64,000 bases of DNA from Alternaria dauci (Eukaryota; Ascomycota; Dothideomycetes; Pleosporales; Pleosporaceae), in assembly GCF_042100115.1 (NCBI RefSeq), contig NC_091273.1, forward strand, positions 2,108,001 through 2,172,000, given 5' to 3'. Shown here one piece after another: positions 23,685 through 34,309 of the stretch. The notes under the pieces were generated by a model. It was not told the origin of the DNA. It searched no databases and was given only the letters and a program-made list of their open reading frames with translations. The number at the start of each line of letters is the position of its first letter. Position 1 is the first letter of the stretch. The translations under genes were made by a program, and so were the position numbers.

Positions 23685-23992
23685 TCATCAAGTAACGTGT
23701 ACAAGCATTGGGCGGCGTCGAGGAGTTCAAGCTGGTCGTTTTGGACTCAACTGAAGGTATTCCAAGACATGCGACATCTGGGAGCTATACGAGCTATGGT
23801 CAGCTGCGTCCGTGAATGATTTTGGCCCTAGTTCAGATCGTCTTGATAAAAGAACTTGCTCTTTTGGATTGTGCTACTTAGTCTTCTAGTAATGCATGCT
23901 ACCTAGCGTAGCGGGTATCTCTAGCAGCTATCACGTTTAGACATTCCCCCCTCCCGTTTCAGTGCACCTTCACATCCCACACATTCGATTAC
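23685..23992. other. Convergent intergenic, 308 bp
   Basis: Holds the 3' ends of the small proline-rich gene and the MFS gene. It is T-rich with TTAG and CTAG repeats near 23875-23925; no gene is seen. Confidence 0.5.
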
Positions 23993-25827
23993 CTACAAGC
24001 TCTGCCGACCTACGAGCTTGCTGGGTAGCAGGGCCGTCGTGATGACACAGCCCAACGTTACTCCTCCAGCTAGATACAGAACACTGTTAATGTCCCTCCC
24101 TGCACCATCACCAGCATACAAATGCTGTGCAATAAGCGGACTGACAATGCCGAACAGCCTGCCCCAGAAGCTCGCGATACCGCATGCCGTACCTCTGATG
24201 GGTGCCGGGAACGCCTCGGGTGTCCAGCCGTACAGGACCGAGTTGAACATGGATTGGAAAAAGTACTCCATGACGTTGAAGCCAATGTTCGAAGCTGCCG
24301 AGTTGACGCTGCTGAAGAGGAAGATGGAGATGCCCATCAGTGCAGAGGAAACTACCATTGTCCACTTACGGCCCACTCGCGATGCACGGTAAGACAGAGT
24401 TCCGAGCACAACGCCGAGGACTCCGGGAAGATAGATGAAGATGTAAGACCGGTAGGTGTAGCGGAGCGAAAGATCAAGGGCGCCGTTCTTCACGGCCAGA
24501 ATCTGTGGAAGGTAGGAGCCTGATGGGAAGTCAGCTTACATCGTTAGAGAGAACAGCTGTGCAACTCACCTGCAACAGTGAAGCCCCAATAATCGCATAT
24601 GTAAGTCAGCCAAACCAAAAGCGTCAGTCTTGTCATTTGAAAGCTCGAAAACAGAATCTTGAAGCGATCGCCTTCTAATTTCAGCTTTTCAGTCCATGTG
24701 GACTTGAGCTGTTTGACACCACCTCCAAGCATAGGTCCAGTAGTGCGGTCGGAATCAAACTCCCGTTCAAGTGATTCGAGATCCTCCAGGGCCAACGTAC
24801 ACTTTGTACCGTTGTATTGAGCCATATTGTGCAACACTTGGATGGCTTCGGCATCCTTTCCGCGGTATATGAGGAACTTGGGGGACTCCTGGAAGGTGAA
24901 AAGAACCGAACGCAAGACGAACACAAGTATAGTAATCCCTCCCAGGGTAAAGAGCAGATAGCGCCATCCCATGTTGTCCTCTTTTGAGCAACACGCTTCT
25001 CCGGTAGCAGCGGCGCTGCAAGCAGGTAACGCCCGGTCTCCCTCGGAGAAGTTTGGACTGCAAGACCAGTTCGGGATGAAACCATAGGCGAGTACTGAGC
25101 AGATGACAACACCAATTGGCTGGAAAATCGACAACAAAGGGAGAAGGTAGCGCTTGTTCTGCGGTGTGGCTTCCAAAGTTATCGTGGTGTCAATAGGAAT
25201 GTTGCCCCCGACGCCGAACCCAGTAAATGCCGTGAGGACCAGAATGGCGTTGTAAGTGCTCGGGGCACCAATGCAAGTGCCGAAGACGCACGCGATGAAG
25301 ACTGTCAGGTTGAAAGAGAACTTTCGCCCGATCACGTCCACAAGGACACCCCACACAAACGCGCCGGCCGTAAGCCCGATTGAAAAGGCAGTGGACAGCT
25401 TGCCAGTCTGATCAGCGCCAAACCCCATTTCCTGCTGGATGGGCGATAGGACGAGACCAAATGCCTGTGCCCACATCAAATCAATCATGTAACCAAAGCC
25501 ACAAAGCGCCCAAATCGACCACTGGTAACGTCCCATGCCCATAAGATCGATCTCGCGGTTAATGAGCAAGCATTTCTTCTCATATAAAGAGATATCCTCG
25601 TCGCCAAGCTCTTCAGCTAATGAGAGTGAACGCTCCGGGTCGTTAGATAGATCATGGCCAACAGGCTTCTCTTTGTCTGTGTCCAAAGCCGTCTCTTCTC
25701 GTGGAGTCGTTCCTTCGGCAAGATTTGTGTGTTCAAGTGTAGAATAGTTTCGAGAAGAAGATGCGACAACCTCGCCGGCGCTCAAAAGGGCGTCGCCCTC
25801 ACCCGCTTCAGAACTTGGACGCGACAT
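23993..25827 (-). CDS. MFS transporter, SVOP/sugar-porter-like
   Basis: Predicted 12-span major facilitator of 594 residues. Exon 1 (25827-24570) and exon 2 (24519-23993) join across a 50 bp intron. The first 110 residues are acidic, cytosolic and dileucine-containing. The first span follows MGRYQWSIWALCGFGYM. The loop between spans 2 and 3 carries the MFS signature VWGVLVDVIGRKFSFN. Span 4 has GFGVGGNIPIDTTITLE, whose acidic residue is typical of SV2/SVOP-like members. Several cysteines sit in the large loop after span 5 or 6 (NWSCSPNFSEGDRALPACS). The C-terminal half includes YGWTPEAFPAPIRGTACGIA, matching the PETxPxxxRGxGxG-type region of sugar porters. Substrate cannot be told from sequence; organic acids, sugars or phosphate-like solutes are all possible. 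Confidence 0.85.
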
Positions 25828-26967
25828 TGTTGGTTGTTGTGAGAGTACTCGACGGCCGCGAAATGTTGAGAGATGCCTCTTCGGCGCTTACCCCTCCTGT
25901 GTGTGTACCGTAGGCTTTACATGGGCGGCACCACCCTCCGTGGCGGGCGAAGGCTAAGATGCGTTGGGCAGTAGTTAAGCGATGTCTGATAAGCCCTTTG
26001 ACACTTCTGACAGCCGCAGCTACACCGGCGCAATCAAAGGAGTTGCACCCATGGCATTGCGTGCAGATGTTGAGTGCCGGGTGCTAACGCTATGAGGCTC
26101 AGTTCAGGCAGATCTTGTTGTTCAACACGCCTAGTCGTTTGCAGAGATGCAACATAGAACGCCCATGGCTCTCGATGAGGAGCTCAGAATATCGAACTGG
26201 AGAAACAAACATGTTTCGTACCGCTAGTGGATGTAACCGGAACGTCTTCCGACAAAAGCTGTCTTGTCAATAGTGGTAAAAGCTTACAGTTCAGTCTGTC
26301 AAAGTCTCTGCCTGTATGTGAAGGGATATTCCTGGGTATCAAAGAAAGTAAGCGACGTAGCAGGCATTTACACATGGGTATGGGTATTGTTCCATCCCCT
26401 CTGCTACTCTTGCAGCCATAACAGCGTTGTCGTCAACAAAAGGTCGTGTACAGTGACGTAACTGCACGCATGTGTCCTGAGTAGCCAGCATGGGATTTCG
26501 AAAGCGCATGTCATCGTGGATTGGAAAACACCTGCAAAATGAGACACGGCTGGACTAGAAAGCGCGGCCGTAGATAGCAACATGCGAGGCTTTGTGTCCC
26601 ATGACCCAAGATTGAGTGGGGATGTGCAGGCTGACACTCGGCTTGCCCAGTTGGGCGAGCACTTGATGCGAAAGATCGCGATCTGAGATTTGACACGAAG
26701 TGGACGGAGACTGAACGGTGAGCGAAAGCGAAGCGAGATGAGTGAAGGCGAAGAACACAGATGGAGTTCCAGTGCACTCAGAAGAGACGACGCAGGTCTC
26801 GTCGCCCGTGCATCGTTCAGCTGAAAAGGCCTAGCTCCACTCTCCGGCGCATGTGCTGCCAAGGCCGGAGCGGTGGATCTGTGCGCCGTGATGCTGGAAC
26901 TTTTTTTCGTAGACATAGCAAAAGTCCAAAGTCGCGAATAACGCTTTTTGATTAATCTCTCTTTACA
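25828..26967. promoter_or_regulatory. Divergent intergenic between MFS gene and NOP4
   Basis: These 1.14 kb contain no supported gene. TGACGTAA, an ATF/CREB-type half palindrome, occurs at about 26454-26461. The last 30 bp before NOP4 are T-rich and A-rich. Confidence 0.45.
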
Positions 26968-29244
26968 ATGGCTCCCCGTAGAAAGCGCCAGCGACTCTCA
27001 CTCGATGGGGCAGAAGCAGTCACCGCCACCGCCGATGTTGAGCAGCCCTCGAATCCTTCCACAGCGGCGCCCAAAGAAGCTGCACGCAGACAACTCTTCG
27101 TTCGCTCCCTCGCGCTCACCGTCACAACCGAAGACCTGACCGAGTACTTTTCTGAATCATATCCAATCAAGAATGCGCTCGTTGTTCTGGACAAAGAAAC
27201 CCGCGAATCCAAGGGCTACGGCTTCGTCACATTTGCCGATATAGAGGATGCGCAAAGAGCAAAGGAGGAGTTGAACAATACAGAACTCAAGGGAAAGAAG
27301 ATCAAGGTCGACTTTGCCGAGGCAAGACAGCGAGAGGGCGAAGAGAAGCGTCCCCGGGCTGGCGACAGAGCCAAAGCAGAGCGCGCGCAGCAGATCAAGG
27401 ATGCGCAAACACCAAAACTCATCATCCGCAACCTCCCGTGGACCATCAAGACGCCAGAAGATCTACAAAAGCTGTTCCGAAGCTATGGCAAGGTCAACTT
27501 TGTCAATCTGCCCAAGAAGCCAAACGGTGAATTGAGAGGCTTTGGTTTCGTCTCGCTACGAGGAAGGAAGAACGCGGAGAGAGCGATACAGGAACTCAAC
27601 GGCAAAGAGGTCAACGAAAGGCCCATCGCTGTCGACTGGGCCGTAGATCGAGACACATGGCAGAGCCTGCAAAAGACCGAGCAGGAGGGCGATGATGCCA
27701 AGGACGAAAGGGAGGATGAAGATGAAGATATGGAGGATGCGGAGAGTTCTGCCGTTAGCTCAGACGAAGACGATGATGATGATGATGACGACGACGAGGA
27801 AGACGATAGTGAAGACGATAGCAACACCGACTACGAAGACATATCCGAGGATGATGAGGACGGCGGCGTGGAGCTTGACCAACAGGACAACCGGCCGAAG
27901 CGCGAGGAGTACACCGTCTTTGTACGCAATGTGCCTTTCACCGTAGACGACGAGCGTCTCAAGGAGCACTTCCAGCAGTTCGGTGGCGTGCGATTTGCGC
28001 GCATCGTGGTCGATCGCGAGACGGAACGACCAAAAGGCACAGGATTCGTCTCGTTCTTTTCAGAAGAAGACATGGTCAATTGTCTAAAGGGAGTTCCGCG
28101 CGTCAAGCTACAGAAGAGGAATCTCGACAAAAAAGACGGCTCTACCATCACCGTCACACACTCTGTACTCGAAGACGAAGATGCTGACCCAACTGGCAAA
28201 TACACCATCGACGGTCGCATCCTACAAATCACACGCGCAGTCGACAAGAACGAAGCCACCCGCCTGACAGCAGAAGGCGCTGCCTCGCGCTACAGTCGCG
28301 ACAAAGACAAGCGCCGTCTCTACCTTCTCTCCGAGGGAACCATCCCCTCCAATTCGCCTCTATACCAGAAGCTCTCGCCCTCTGAAATTAAGATGCGCGA
28401 AGAAAGCGCAACAATGCGCCGTAAACAGATCCAAGAGAACCCTTCGCTTCACTTATCCCTCACTCGCCTGTCTGTACGCAACATTCCCCGCAGCATCACA
28501 TCCAAAGACCTGAAGCAGCTTGCTCGTAGCGCCGTCGTTGGCTTCGCAGCCGATGTCAAGGAGGGTAAGCGCCAGAAACTCAACAAGGAGGAAGTCATTC
28601 TTGGCGGCCAAGAAATGCTTGTCGCCGAGAAGATGCGTAAGAAGAAGGGCAAAGGTATTGTCAAGCAAGCCAAGGTTGTCTTTGAAACACCGGCCGGTAG
28701 CAAAGTCTCTGAAGACACCGGTGCAGGAAGGAGTAGAGGATACGGTTTCATTGAGTACTACACGCACCGAAACGCACTCATGGGTCTGCGATGGCTCAAC
28801 GGCCACGCTGTAGACTACAAGATCAAGTCTGGCCCCGCCCCAAAGAGCAAAAAGGCTGCCCAAGAAGCCCTCGAAGACAAGCGAAAACGCCTCATCGTCG
28901 AGTTCGCCATCGAAAACGCCAATGTCGTCAATCGACGTTCAGACCGCGAGGAAAAATCGAGGGAAGCACCAAAGTCAAAGGCTGATGGCGAGGCTGACAA
29001 CGGCGATGCCGAGCCGGGTGCGACTCAAGGCCAGAAGCGCAAGCGTGGCTCTAGCTCTGCAGGTCAAAGTTCGGACAAGGGTAGAGGCAAGAAGAACGGC
29101 AAAGGGAAACAGGGTACGGGTGCGGCGGAAGCTGGCGCGGAAGCCGCCCCTGCAGTGAAGAGCAAAGATGGAAAACTGGCACAGAGGACGAGAATCATTG
29201 CAAAGAAGAGACAAGCGAGAAAGGCAAGGAAAGCTGGAAAATAG
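26968..29244 (+). CDS. NOP4: Nucleolar RNA-binding protein NOP4 (RBM28)
   Basis: Predicted nucleolar factor needed for large ribosomal subunit assembly and 27S pre-rRNA processing. It is a single exon of 758 residues, unusual here where most genes are interrupted. Four RRMs are visible: RRM1 about 32-110 (QLFVRSLALTVT, KGYGFVTF), RRM2 about 150-225 (KLIIRNLPWTIK, RGFGFVSL), RRM3 about 312-430 (TVFVRNVPFTVDD, KGTGFVSF) and RRM4 about 498-620 (LSVRNIPRSITSKDL, RGYGFIEY). Between RRM2 and RRM3 lies a long acidic run of Asp and Glu (about 235-305), encoded by GAT/GAC repeats at 27768-27810. The C-terminus is Lys/Arg/Gly-rich, typical for nucleolar retention. The start is the first ATG, followed by the basic PRRKRQR motif, a likely nuclear signal. 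Confidence 0.93.
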   Translation: MAPRRKRQRLSLDGAEAVTATADVEQPSNPSTAAPKEAARRQLFVRSLALTVTTEDLTEYFSESYPIKNALVVLDKETRESKGYGFVTFADIEDAQRAKEELNNTELKGKKIKVDFAEARQREGEEKRPRAGDRAKAERAQQIKDAQTPKLIIRNLPWTIKTPEDLQKLFRSYGKVNFVNLPKKPNGELRGFGFVSLRGRKNAERAIQELNGKEVNERPIAVDWAVDRDTWQSLQKTEQEGDDAKDEREDEDEDMEDAESSAVSSDEDDDDDDDDDEEDDSEDDSNTDYEDISEDDEDGGVELDQQDNRPKREEYTVFVRNVPFTVDDERLKEHFQQFGGVRFARIVVDRETERPKGTGFVSFFSEEDMVNCLKGVPRVKLQKRNLDKKDGSTITVTHSVLEDEDADPTGKYTIDGRILQITRAVDKNEATRLTAEGAASRYSRDKDKRRLYLLSEGTIPSNSPLYQKLSPSEIKMREESATMRRKQIQENPSLHLSLTRLSVRNIPRSITSKDLKQLARSAVVGFAADVKEGKRQKLNKEEVILGGQEMLVAEKMRKKKGKGIVKQAKVVFETPAGSKVSEDTGAGRSRGYGFIEYYTHRNALMGLRWLNGHAVDYKIKSGPAPKSKKAAQEALEDKRKRLIVEFAIENANVVNRRSDREEKSREAPKSKADGEADNGDAEPGATQGQKRKRGSSSAGQSSDKGRGKKNGKGKQGTGAAEAGAEAAPAVKSKDGKLAQRTRIIAKKRQARKARKAGK

Positions 29245-32200
29245 TGATTATGATTACATTGTCGTTAGTAGCATTAGCGAAGGCGTTGATGTTAATGGAA
29301 AAAGTGATTGTTGATCCATGGTATCGCTGACTTTGTCTCCTGTTCTTCTTCCGCGGCCTTGGACCTTTGCCAATATCAAATATGACGAAGAAGCACAACA
29401 TTCAAGCCCTGGTAGCGGGTAGAGGGTAGAGTGGCTTGCAGCGAAATGCTGAGCTCACCCCCGACTACACTCGCCTCTGCTTATCCCTTGTTCTCTTCTA
29501 CCCGTGCAGCCGTTGTCTTGGTGATTCGTTACGATTCCTCTTTGTACGCTTACCATACTGCCCAGGCTGCTTCCATTGTGGCGTTATTCCTTTTGGGGAC
29601 GGTGTACTGCAGGGAACGCGATTGGTAACACAAAAGCGGGTTGAGAAATGGGGTGTGTGGGGGTAGCAACGACTCGAGATGACATGTCGTATGAGACCTC
29701 GGGAGTGCATCAGGTGTGCGAGTACGTAGAGTGGGCTATCTCTATAACTTGTAGTGATGCTAACATACTCGACCCTTCGGTTGTTGATTGAAATGCACTT
29801 GATAGGTACGCTTTGAAATGATCAACCTTGTTGCATGGTTTTTTTGACTTTTGAACGGTTCACTGCCCAGGCAAGTTTTTCCCTGGGTGAAATATGCCGA
29901 GAAACAATACCGGAATCTTTTCTCACATACCTAGCATCGCCGTGGGGCGGACAGGCCCGGTATATGCAGTATTACCACTGCAGCTCGAAAGCAACGTTGT
30001 GCATAAAAAGCTTGCGGGTGAAGCCGCCTGTGATACCTGTCGGTTCGTGGCGCACGTACGAGAACGCTGGAGGTACATTGCCTTGAGACTCGATATCGAG
30101 TCAGTAAACACAAACAGAGTTGAAGACACTGCTCATTCTGAACTACAGATCGCGCTGTGAGATGAGATTGATCGTGATGGATCTTGTGTTTCCGAGATAT
30201 TGGGTCGTGTACCCGAATCTGCTGCGTCTTCAGCCGTACTGATGTCTATCACTAACATATCAGACTGGTAGTGACCTTCTCAAATACTTATTACATGCTA
30301 TCCGCCAGCCAAGGAATCGTCTCTTGAATATGATAGGTTATGCTTCGTATCCGAGGCGGATGGAAGACGCGGTTGCATCAAGAACGAGCTGTAAGCACAG
30401 CTCCAAATATCTTTTCCTTGGCTGCAGGAAAATGATGGTCTGACGAACCATTAAGTTCTGCTAAAATATGTTTTCATGGTGTAGAATCGTTCTTTTGGGT
30501 GCCACGTGACATAGAACTGATACCTGGTATTGTGGTGGATTGGATGTGGATAACAGTGGGCAGTCATCCTGATGCCCGTGTGATTCATTGGGCCAATCTG
30601 AACCACAAGATATGGCATTCGCTAGCTGCACCTTGGAGTACGAAGAACATGTCTTTGGGTTGCACTGCTGCAAGCTCGGCTTCCTGGCAACAACACGCAT
30701 AGTCCAAACGTACTATCAACCCGTTCTCACGGATTCTGGTCGCCAGAAACAAGCATGGAATCCTGCAGAATCCCACCCCTGTCCATTGTCTACAATTGTT
30801 GTACAAGGCTAGCAGGGTAGGGCAACGATATCGGCACCTCGAGGAAACGAAAACCTGCAGGTGCAAGGTCCGGCTCACAGACCGGTTCCCCTACGCCTAC
30901 TATACACCTCGTTCACGAACCATTTTGCGTGGCGGGCCATGTTGTAAGTCTCGACATCTGTAGTGTTCTGCGGCAGTACGATGGTGGCTCGATAACTAAC
31001 AAGCGCCCATAGTGGCTTCGGTTTGCTGCTATCACTGGGTGATGTCCAAAGAGATGGACTGCATTAATCATGAGACTTGGTAATGGGCAAGGAATGGGAA
31101 ACTCACATCAGCATTTCGTAGATTGGCGCAACGATTTGACCATGTAATAACAGTTTTTTGAATGTGTGAGTAACGATATGCGATGAACAATCAAGCTCAG
31201 GAACTGCTCATCTGGGATGGATCGTGTATGCCGGGGAATGCGTATCAACGATCTAGGCGTATACCGGGGAAGCGGCTGGAAATTGTGAACACCAGGGTGG
31301 GGAGGGGAATGGTTCTTAGCCAGTGAGAGAGGTTCATCCTTGTGAATGATGTTCAACTCGGTCATGCTATCGGACGACTTTCGATAATTGGGAAACTGTA
31401 GACAACCCTTTCGAACCCGACATCTGTGCAGCCGTGGCATGACTGTGCGCCGAGCAAACGGGGAATCGGGTAGCCCGAGGTCTGCTTGCTTGTGCATGAT
31501 TACATCTGCATACCCCAGTACACTCTGGGTAGTTTGCTCAATGGCCCGTAAGCAATCGTTCAGCAAAGCCTGATACCTGAAAGCATGCCTTGCATACCAT
31601 GGCCAGAATTTGTCGATTTTCATGTATGTCCGGCCGCAAGGGTGATTTTGCATAGATCTGTAGCGCCTGTTTGTTAAGCCTCTACCACGATGGAAGCGTA
31701 CCTTGTATTATCTGCAGCGATCAAATCGTGTATCGGACAGCAGTACCGATTGAAAGCGTCAAATGTCCTTCTGGATCGAAACCGGGTACTGAATGACTTC
31801 TTTCCAGATTAACTTCCAATAGACAAGCCGGGGATCGTGTTTTCGCTATTGGCCAGCTTCTGAGCAGTTGGGGCCTGGGCACCGGGGCTCACCTACCACC
31901 ATCTGGCGATCGTGCAAAGGTATGCATGAGTACTGGTTGTAGATGCATGTGAATCTGTGCGGCGTGAAACGGTGTCACAGAATTCTCAGCATGCAATCTG
32001 TTCCAGGATAATAGAACAAAGAGCCTTTAGCGTGGGGTTACGATAGTGGAACAAGAAGACTGACGTCTTTGGCCTGTCAGGCAATCAGCTAGCCTAAGCT
32101 CGCGTGTGATGCGTAACTCAACCGCTGCAGGCGCTCCTTCTAGTAAAGGAGATTGTTCAATGGGAGGCGCGGCTAAGAACTATGTCAAAGGAGCATATAA

Positions 32201-32463
32201 AGAGCCACAGCATTCTCCTTGTAAGTGCAACCTCCAGATCTCTCCAGGTTCTCTCCATACTCTTCTTCATATCTGCACAGCAACAGCATATAACCGACAA
32301 ACTCGAAAAGTGTATTCTCCGGTCACCATTTCTTGGGTACAGACCACGAACGTGTGGTTTCGATGTACGTTCGCAACGCTACACCATATCCAACAAGCTG
32401 ACAATGGTTGCAGTGCTCAAACACAAGACCAAACAAGCAACCATACCATCGACACAACGAAAG
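29245..32463. other. Gene-poor stretch of about 3.2 kb
   Basis: No recognisable protein is seen. The best frame is a 181-codon minus-strand one at 31108-31653, listed separately. A perfect 16-base palindrome, GACTCGATATCGAGTC, lies at 30087-30102. Composition is not strikingly AT-rich. No transposon remnants were recognised. Confidence 0.5.
31108..31653 (-). CDS. Doubtful hypothetical protein, 181 residues
   Basis: An uninterrupted 181-codon frame whose first 90 residues look moderately protein-like (IDKFWPWYARHAFRYQALLN, then several Cys/Arg-rich stretches). No domain, signal or transmembrane segment is seen and no flanking exon could be attached. A frame this long can occur by chance in several kilobases of this composition, so it is reported only as possible. 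Confidence 0.2.
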   Translation of the reverse strand: MQNHPCGRTYMKIDKFWPWYARHAFRYQALLNDCLRAIEQTTQSVLGYADVIMHKQADLGLPDSPFARRTVMPRLHRCRVRKGCLQFPNYRKSSDSMTELNIIHKDEPLSLAKNHSPPHPGVHNFQPLPRYTPRSLIRIPRHTRSIPDEQFLSLIVHRISLLTHSKNCYYMVKSLRQSTKC

Positions 32464-32694
32464 ATGTGCTTTTACGAGAAGATCACATTTTCTTGCGGTC
32501 ATGTTGAGCATCTGCTCATACAACATTGCCATTTCGCACGCAACGATCCCGGCCATCAATGTTTTGGCGCTTGGAATATCAGGCGAGAATGGCATCAACG
32601 GGAAACGAGTTGCAGCAACTGCGTAAGACAGAGACAATACAGTTCTGCATCGCATGCTGGTCAATCAGTATACACCGTCGCCAATGGAAGGTAG
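32464..32694 (+). CDS. Small Cys-rich protein with MC-x8-CGH motif
   Basis: I cannot name a function. The 76-residue product starts MCFYEKITFSCGH and continues with a HCHFARNDPGHQCFGAW block, then a CSNC pair. The Cys/His spacing suggests one small zinc-binding unit: C2, C11, H13 and, later, a C-x2-C. I chose the start at 32464 because the other protein of this type in the window (58448-59147) also begins with Met-Cys at the same distance from CGH. An in-frame ATG at 32404 would add 20 basic residues, and the frame stays open further upstream. The gene sits at the end of a gene-poor stretch and about 650 bp before the Dap1-like gene. It could be a pared-down relative of the longer CGH protein. 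Confidence 0.55.
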   Translation: MCFYEKITFSCGHVEHLLIQHCHFARNDPGHQCFGAWNIRREWHQRETSCSNCVRQRQYSSASHAGQSVYTVANGR

Positions 32695-33343
32695 CTCTTC
32701 CTTCACGAGCGGGAAACAAGAAGCCAACCACAGCTACTTGTTGTATACCAAGAGTCTTTCCTTGTCCAAAAGAGCTTGCGTATCCTTATTTGACTTTGCA
32801 TATCTAGATCGATTGATGAGTGGAAAGATTGTAGTAGTAGTGGTTGGGTTTCTCTCATTTTGTTGTACGCTTGGGCGGTTGTATCGTGCTTAAGCGACGG
32901 ATTTTGATGCTTGTAATATCGCGGGCTTCAAAGCCACCACGTCTGGCAATTCGCAAATTCCCTGTATACTATTAGCTCTGTATGTGTATATCACCAAACA
33001 TAGGGTAAATCAAAATACAATCTCACGCGAGCTGCAAACGTTGTCCGATAGACTTCCGAGATGGTAAACTCGTCACTGTTCGCGGCTCAGCCAGAGAGGC
33101 CCAATAATAAACACAGTCTTAATATATGCTAGCGGGCAGACGGTGACGGGCGCACTGATTTAGCGAACTGGATGGTGTCGGGGAAGTGCCACTTGTGGGA
33201 TGAGGAAGTTCGTGGCGGAATGTGGCTTGTGTGGCGAGGCTAACGACGAGCCCCACCCTGCCATGCCGAAGCCAACATCGTGACTTCCCGTCATGGGCAT
33301 CCGAGGTTCCGCATCAACCAACATCGATACACAGCTCTCCACC
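32695..33343. promoter_or_regulatory. Intergenic, presumed promoter of the Dap1-like gene
   Basis: No gene is supported in these 649 bp. Short plus-strand frames near 33222 read through the first exon of the following gene in the wrong frame. Confidence 0.45.
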
Positions 33344-33914
33344 ATGTCAGACGCTACAGAGCAGCCGAAGAAGGAGAAGTTTGCGCCAAAGCAACCCGTC
33401 ACACTCAATCCACCAAAGGATGATGTCATTGAGCGCGATTACCTTGCAAAGTGTGATGGTACGGCTTCTCCATGACTGGCTGATATTGCACGGCCAGCCA
33501 CTGACTATCAGCAGGCACGAACGAAGGACTTCCAACTCTAGTCGCTATCAAGGTATCTACGACTGTTCCTGACGGATGGTATCCTATCGCACGCGCAGAA
33601 GGATTGACTTTGATTTAGGGCGACGTCTTTGACGTGAGTGGTAAAGACACGTATGCGCCCGGCAAGGGCTATCACGGTTCGCCACCTCTGAAGGGGATAC
33701 TGCGTATCACATCAGCTAACCTCGTGTTCCAGTGTTTGCGGGGAAAGAGCCTAACCGCGCCCTTGGCCTTTCGTCTCTCAAGCCCGAGGATTGCGTATCT
33801 GATTACTCGGGGCTCTCCGACAAGGAAAAGCAAGTACTGGACGACTGGCACACGTTCTTCAGCAAGCGGTACAACATAGTCGGCCGGTTACCTTCGGAGG
33901 GTGCCAATCTTTGA
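33344..33914 (+). CDS. Cytochrome-b5-like heme/steroid-binding protein (MAPR/Dap1-like)
   Basis: Predicted MAPR-family protein; relatives (yeast Dap1, human PGRMC1) bind heme and support P450 enzymes in sterol synthesis. Four exons (33344-33458, 33515-33552, 33619-33676, 33733-33914) join in phase to 130 residues. The cytochrome-b5-like core reads LVAIKGDVFDVSGKDTYAPG, then YHVFAGKEPNRALGLSSL, followed by an SDYSGLSDKEKQVLDDWHTF segment near the C-terminus. The Tyr of KGYHVFAGK is among the conserved residues of MAPR heme sites. No N-terminal membrane anchor is present, unlike Dap1 and PGRMC1, so it is probably soluble and resembles the neudesin/Dap-like soluble subgroup of fungi. The N-terminus (residues 1-35) is Lys/Pro-rich. 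Confidence 0.85.
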
Positions 33915-34309
33915 TTGGCGTTCGTCTCCGAGTCCGACTACAAGACGACCCACTGTTGACTTGAATAAGGCAGAGAAGCAAATCAACAAGGCTACAAGCT
34001 TAGCTGTGCATTCATTCTGTCGTAGTTTCTCTGTCCTCAAGAACGCCCTCAATCTCTGTTTGATGACAACTTTCAATTGCATCTAGATGTGTCACCTTCA
34101 CCTACCAATGAATCTTGTACAGCTCGGCAATACGTGACTATTGGGTTACCATAGCGCAAGTATACAAAAGCTGGCAGGTTGTCTACATAGCTTCTACTCC
34201 GCTAAACTTTCTAGCTACCCAACAAGTAACATATATACACACTAACCTGCGCCATAGTCTGCCAATCAACACCCGTAAGGTGATCTCAGCACCGTACCGT
34301 GGTCCAGTA
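33915..34309. other. Convergent intergenic, 395 bp
   Basis: Lies between the 3' ends of the Dap1-like and ureohydrolase genes. No gene is seen. Confidence 0.5.

Noticed and set aside
27483..27827. Serine-rich 114-codon frame antisense to NOP4
   Set aside because: It is the reverse complement of the GAT/GAC repeats that encode the acidic run of NOP4.
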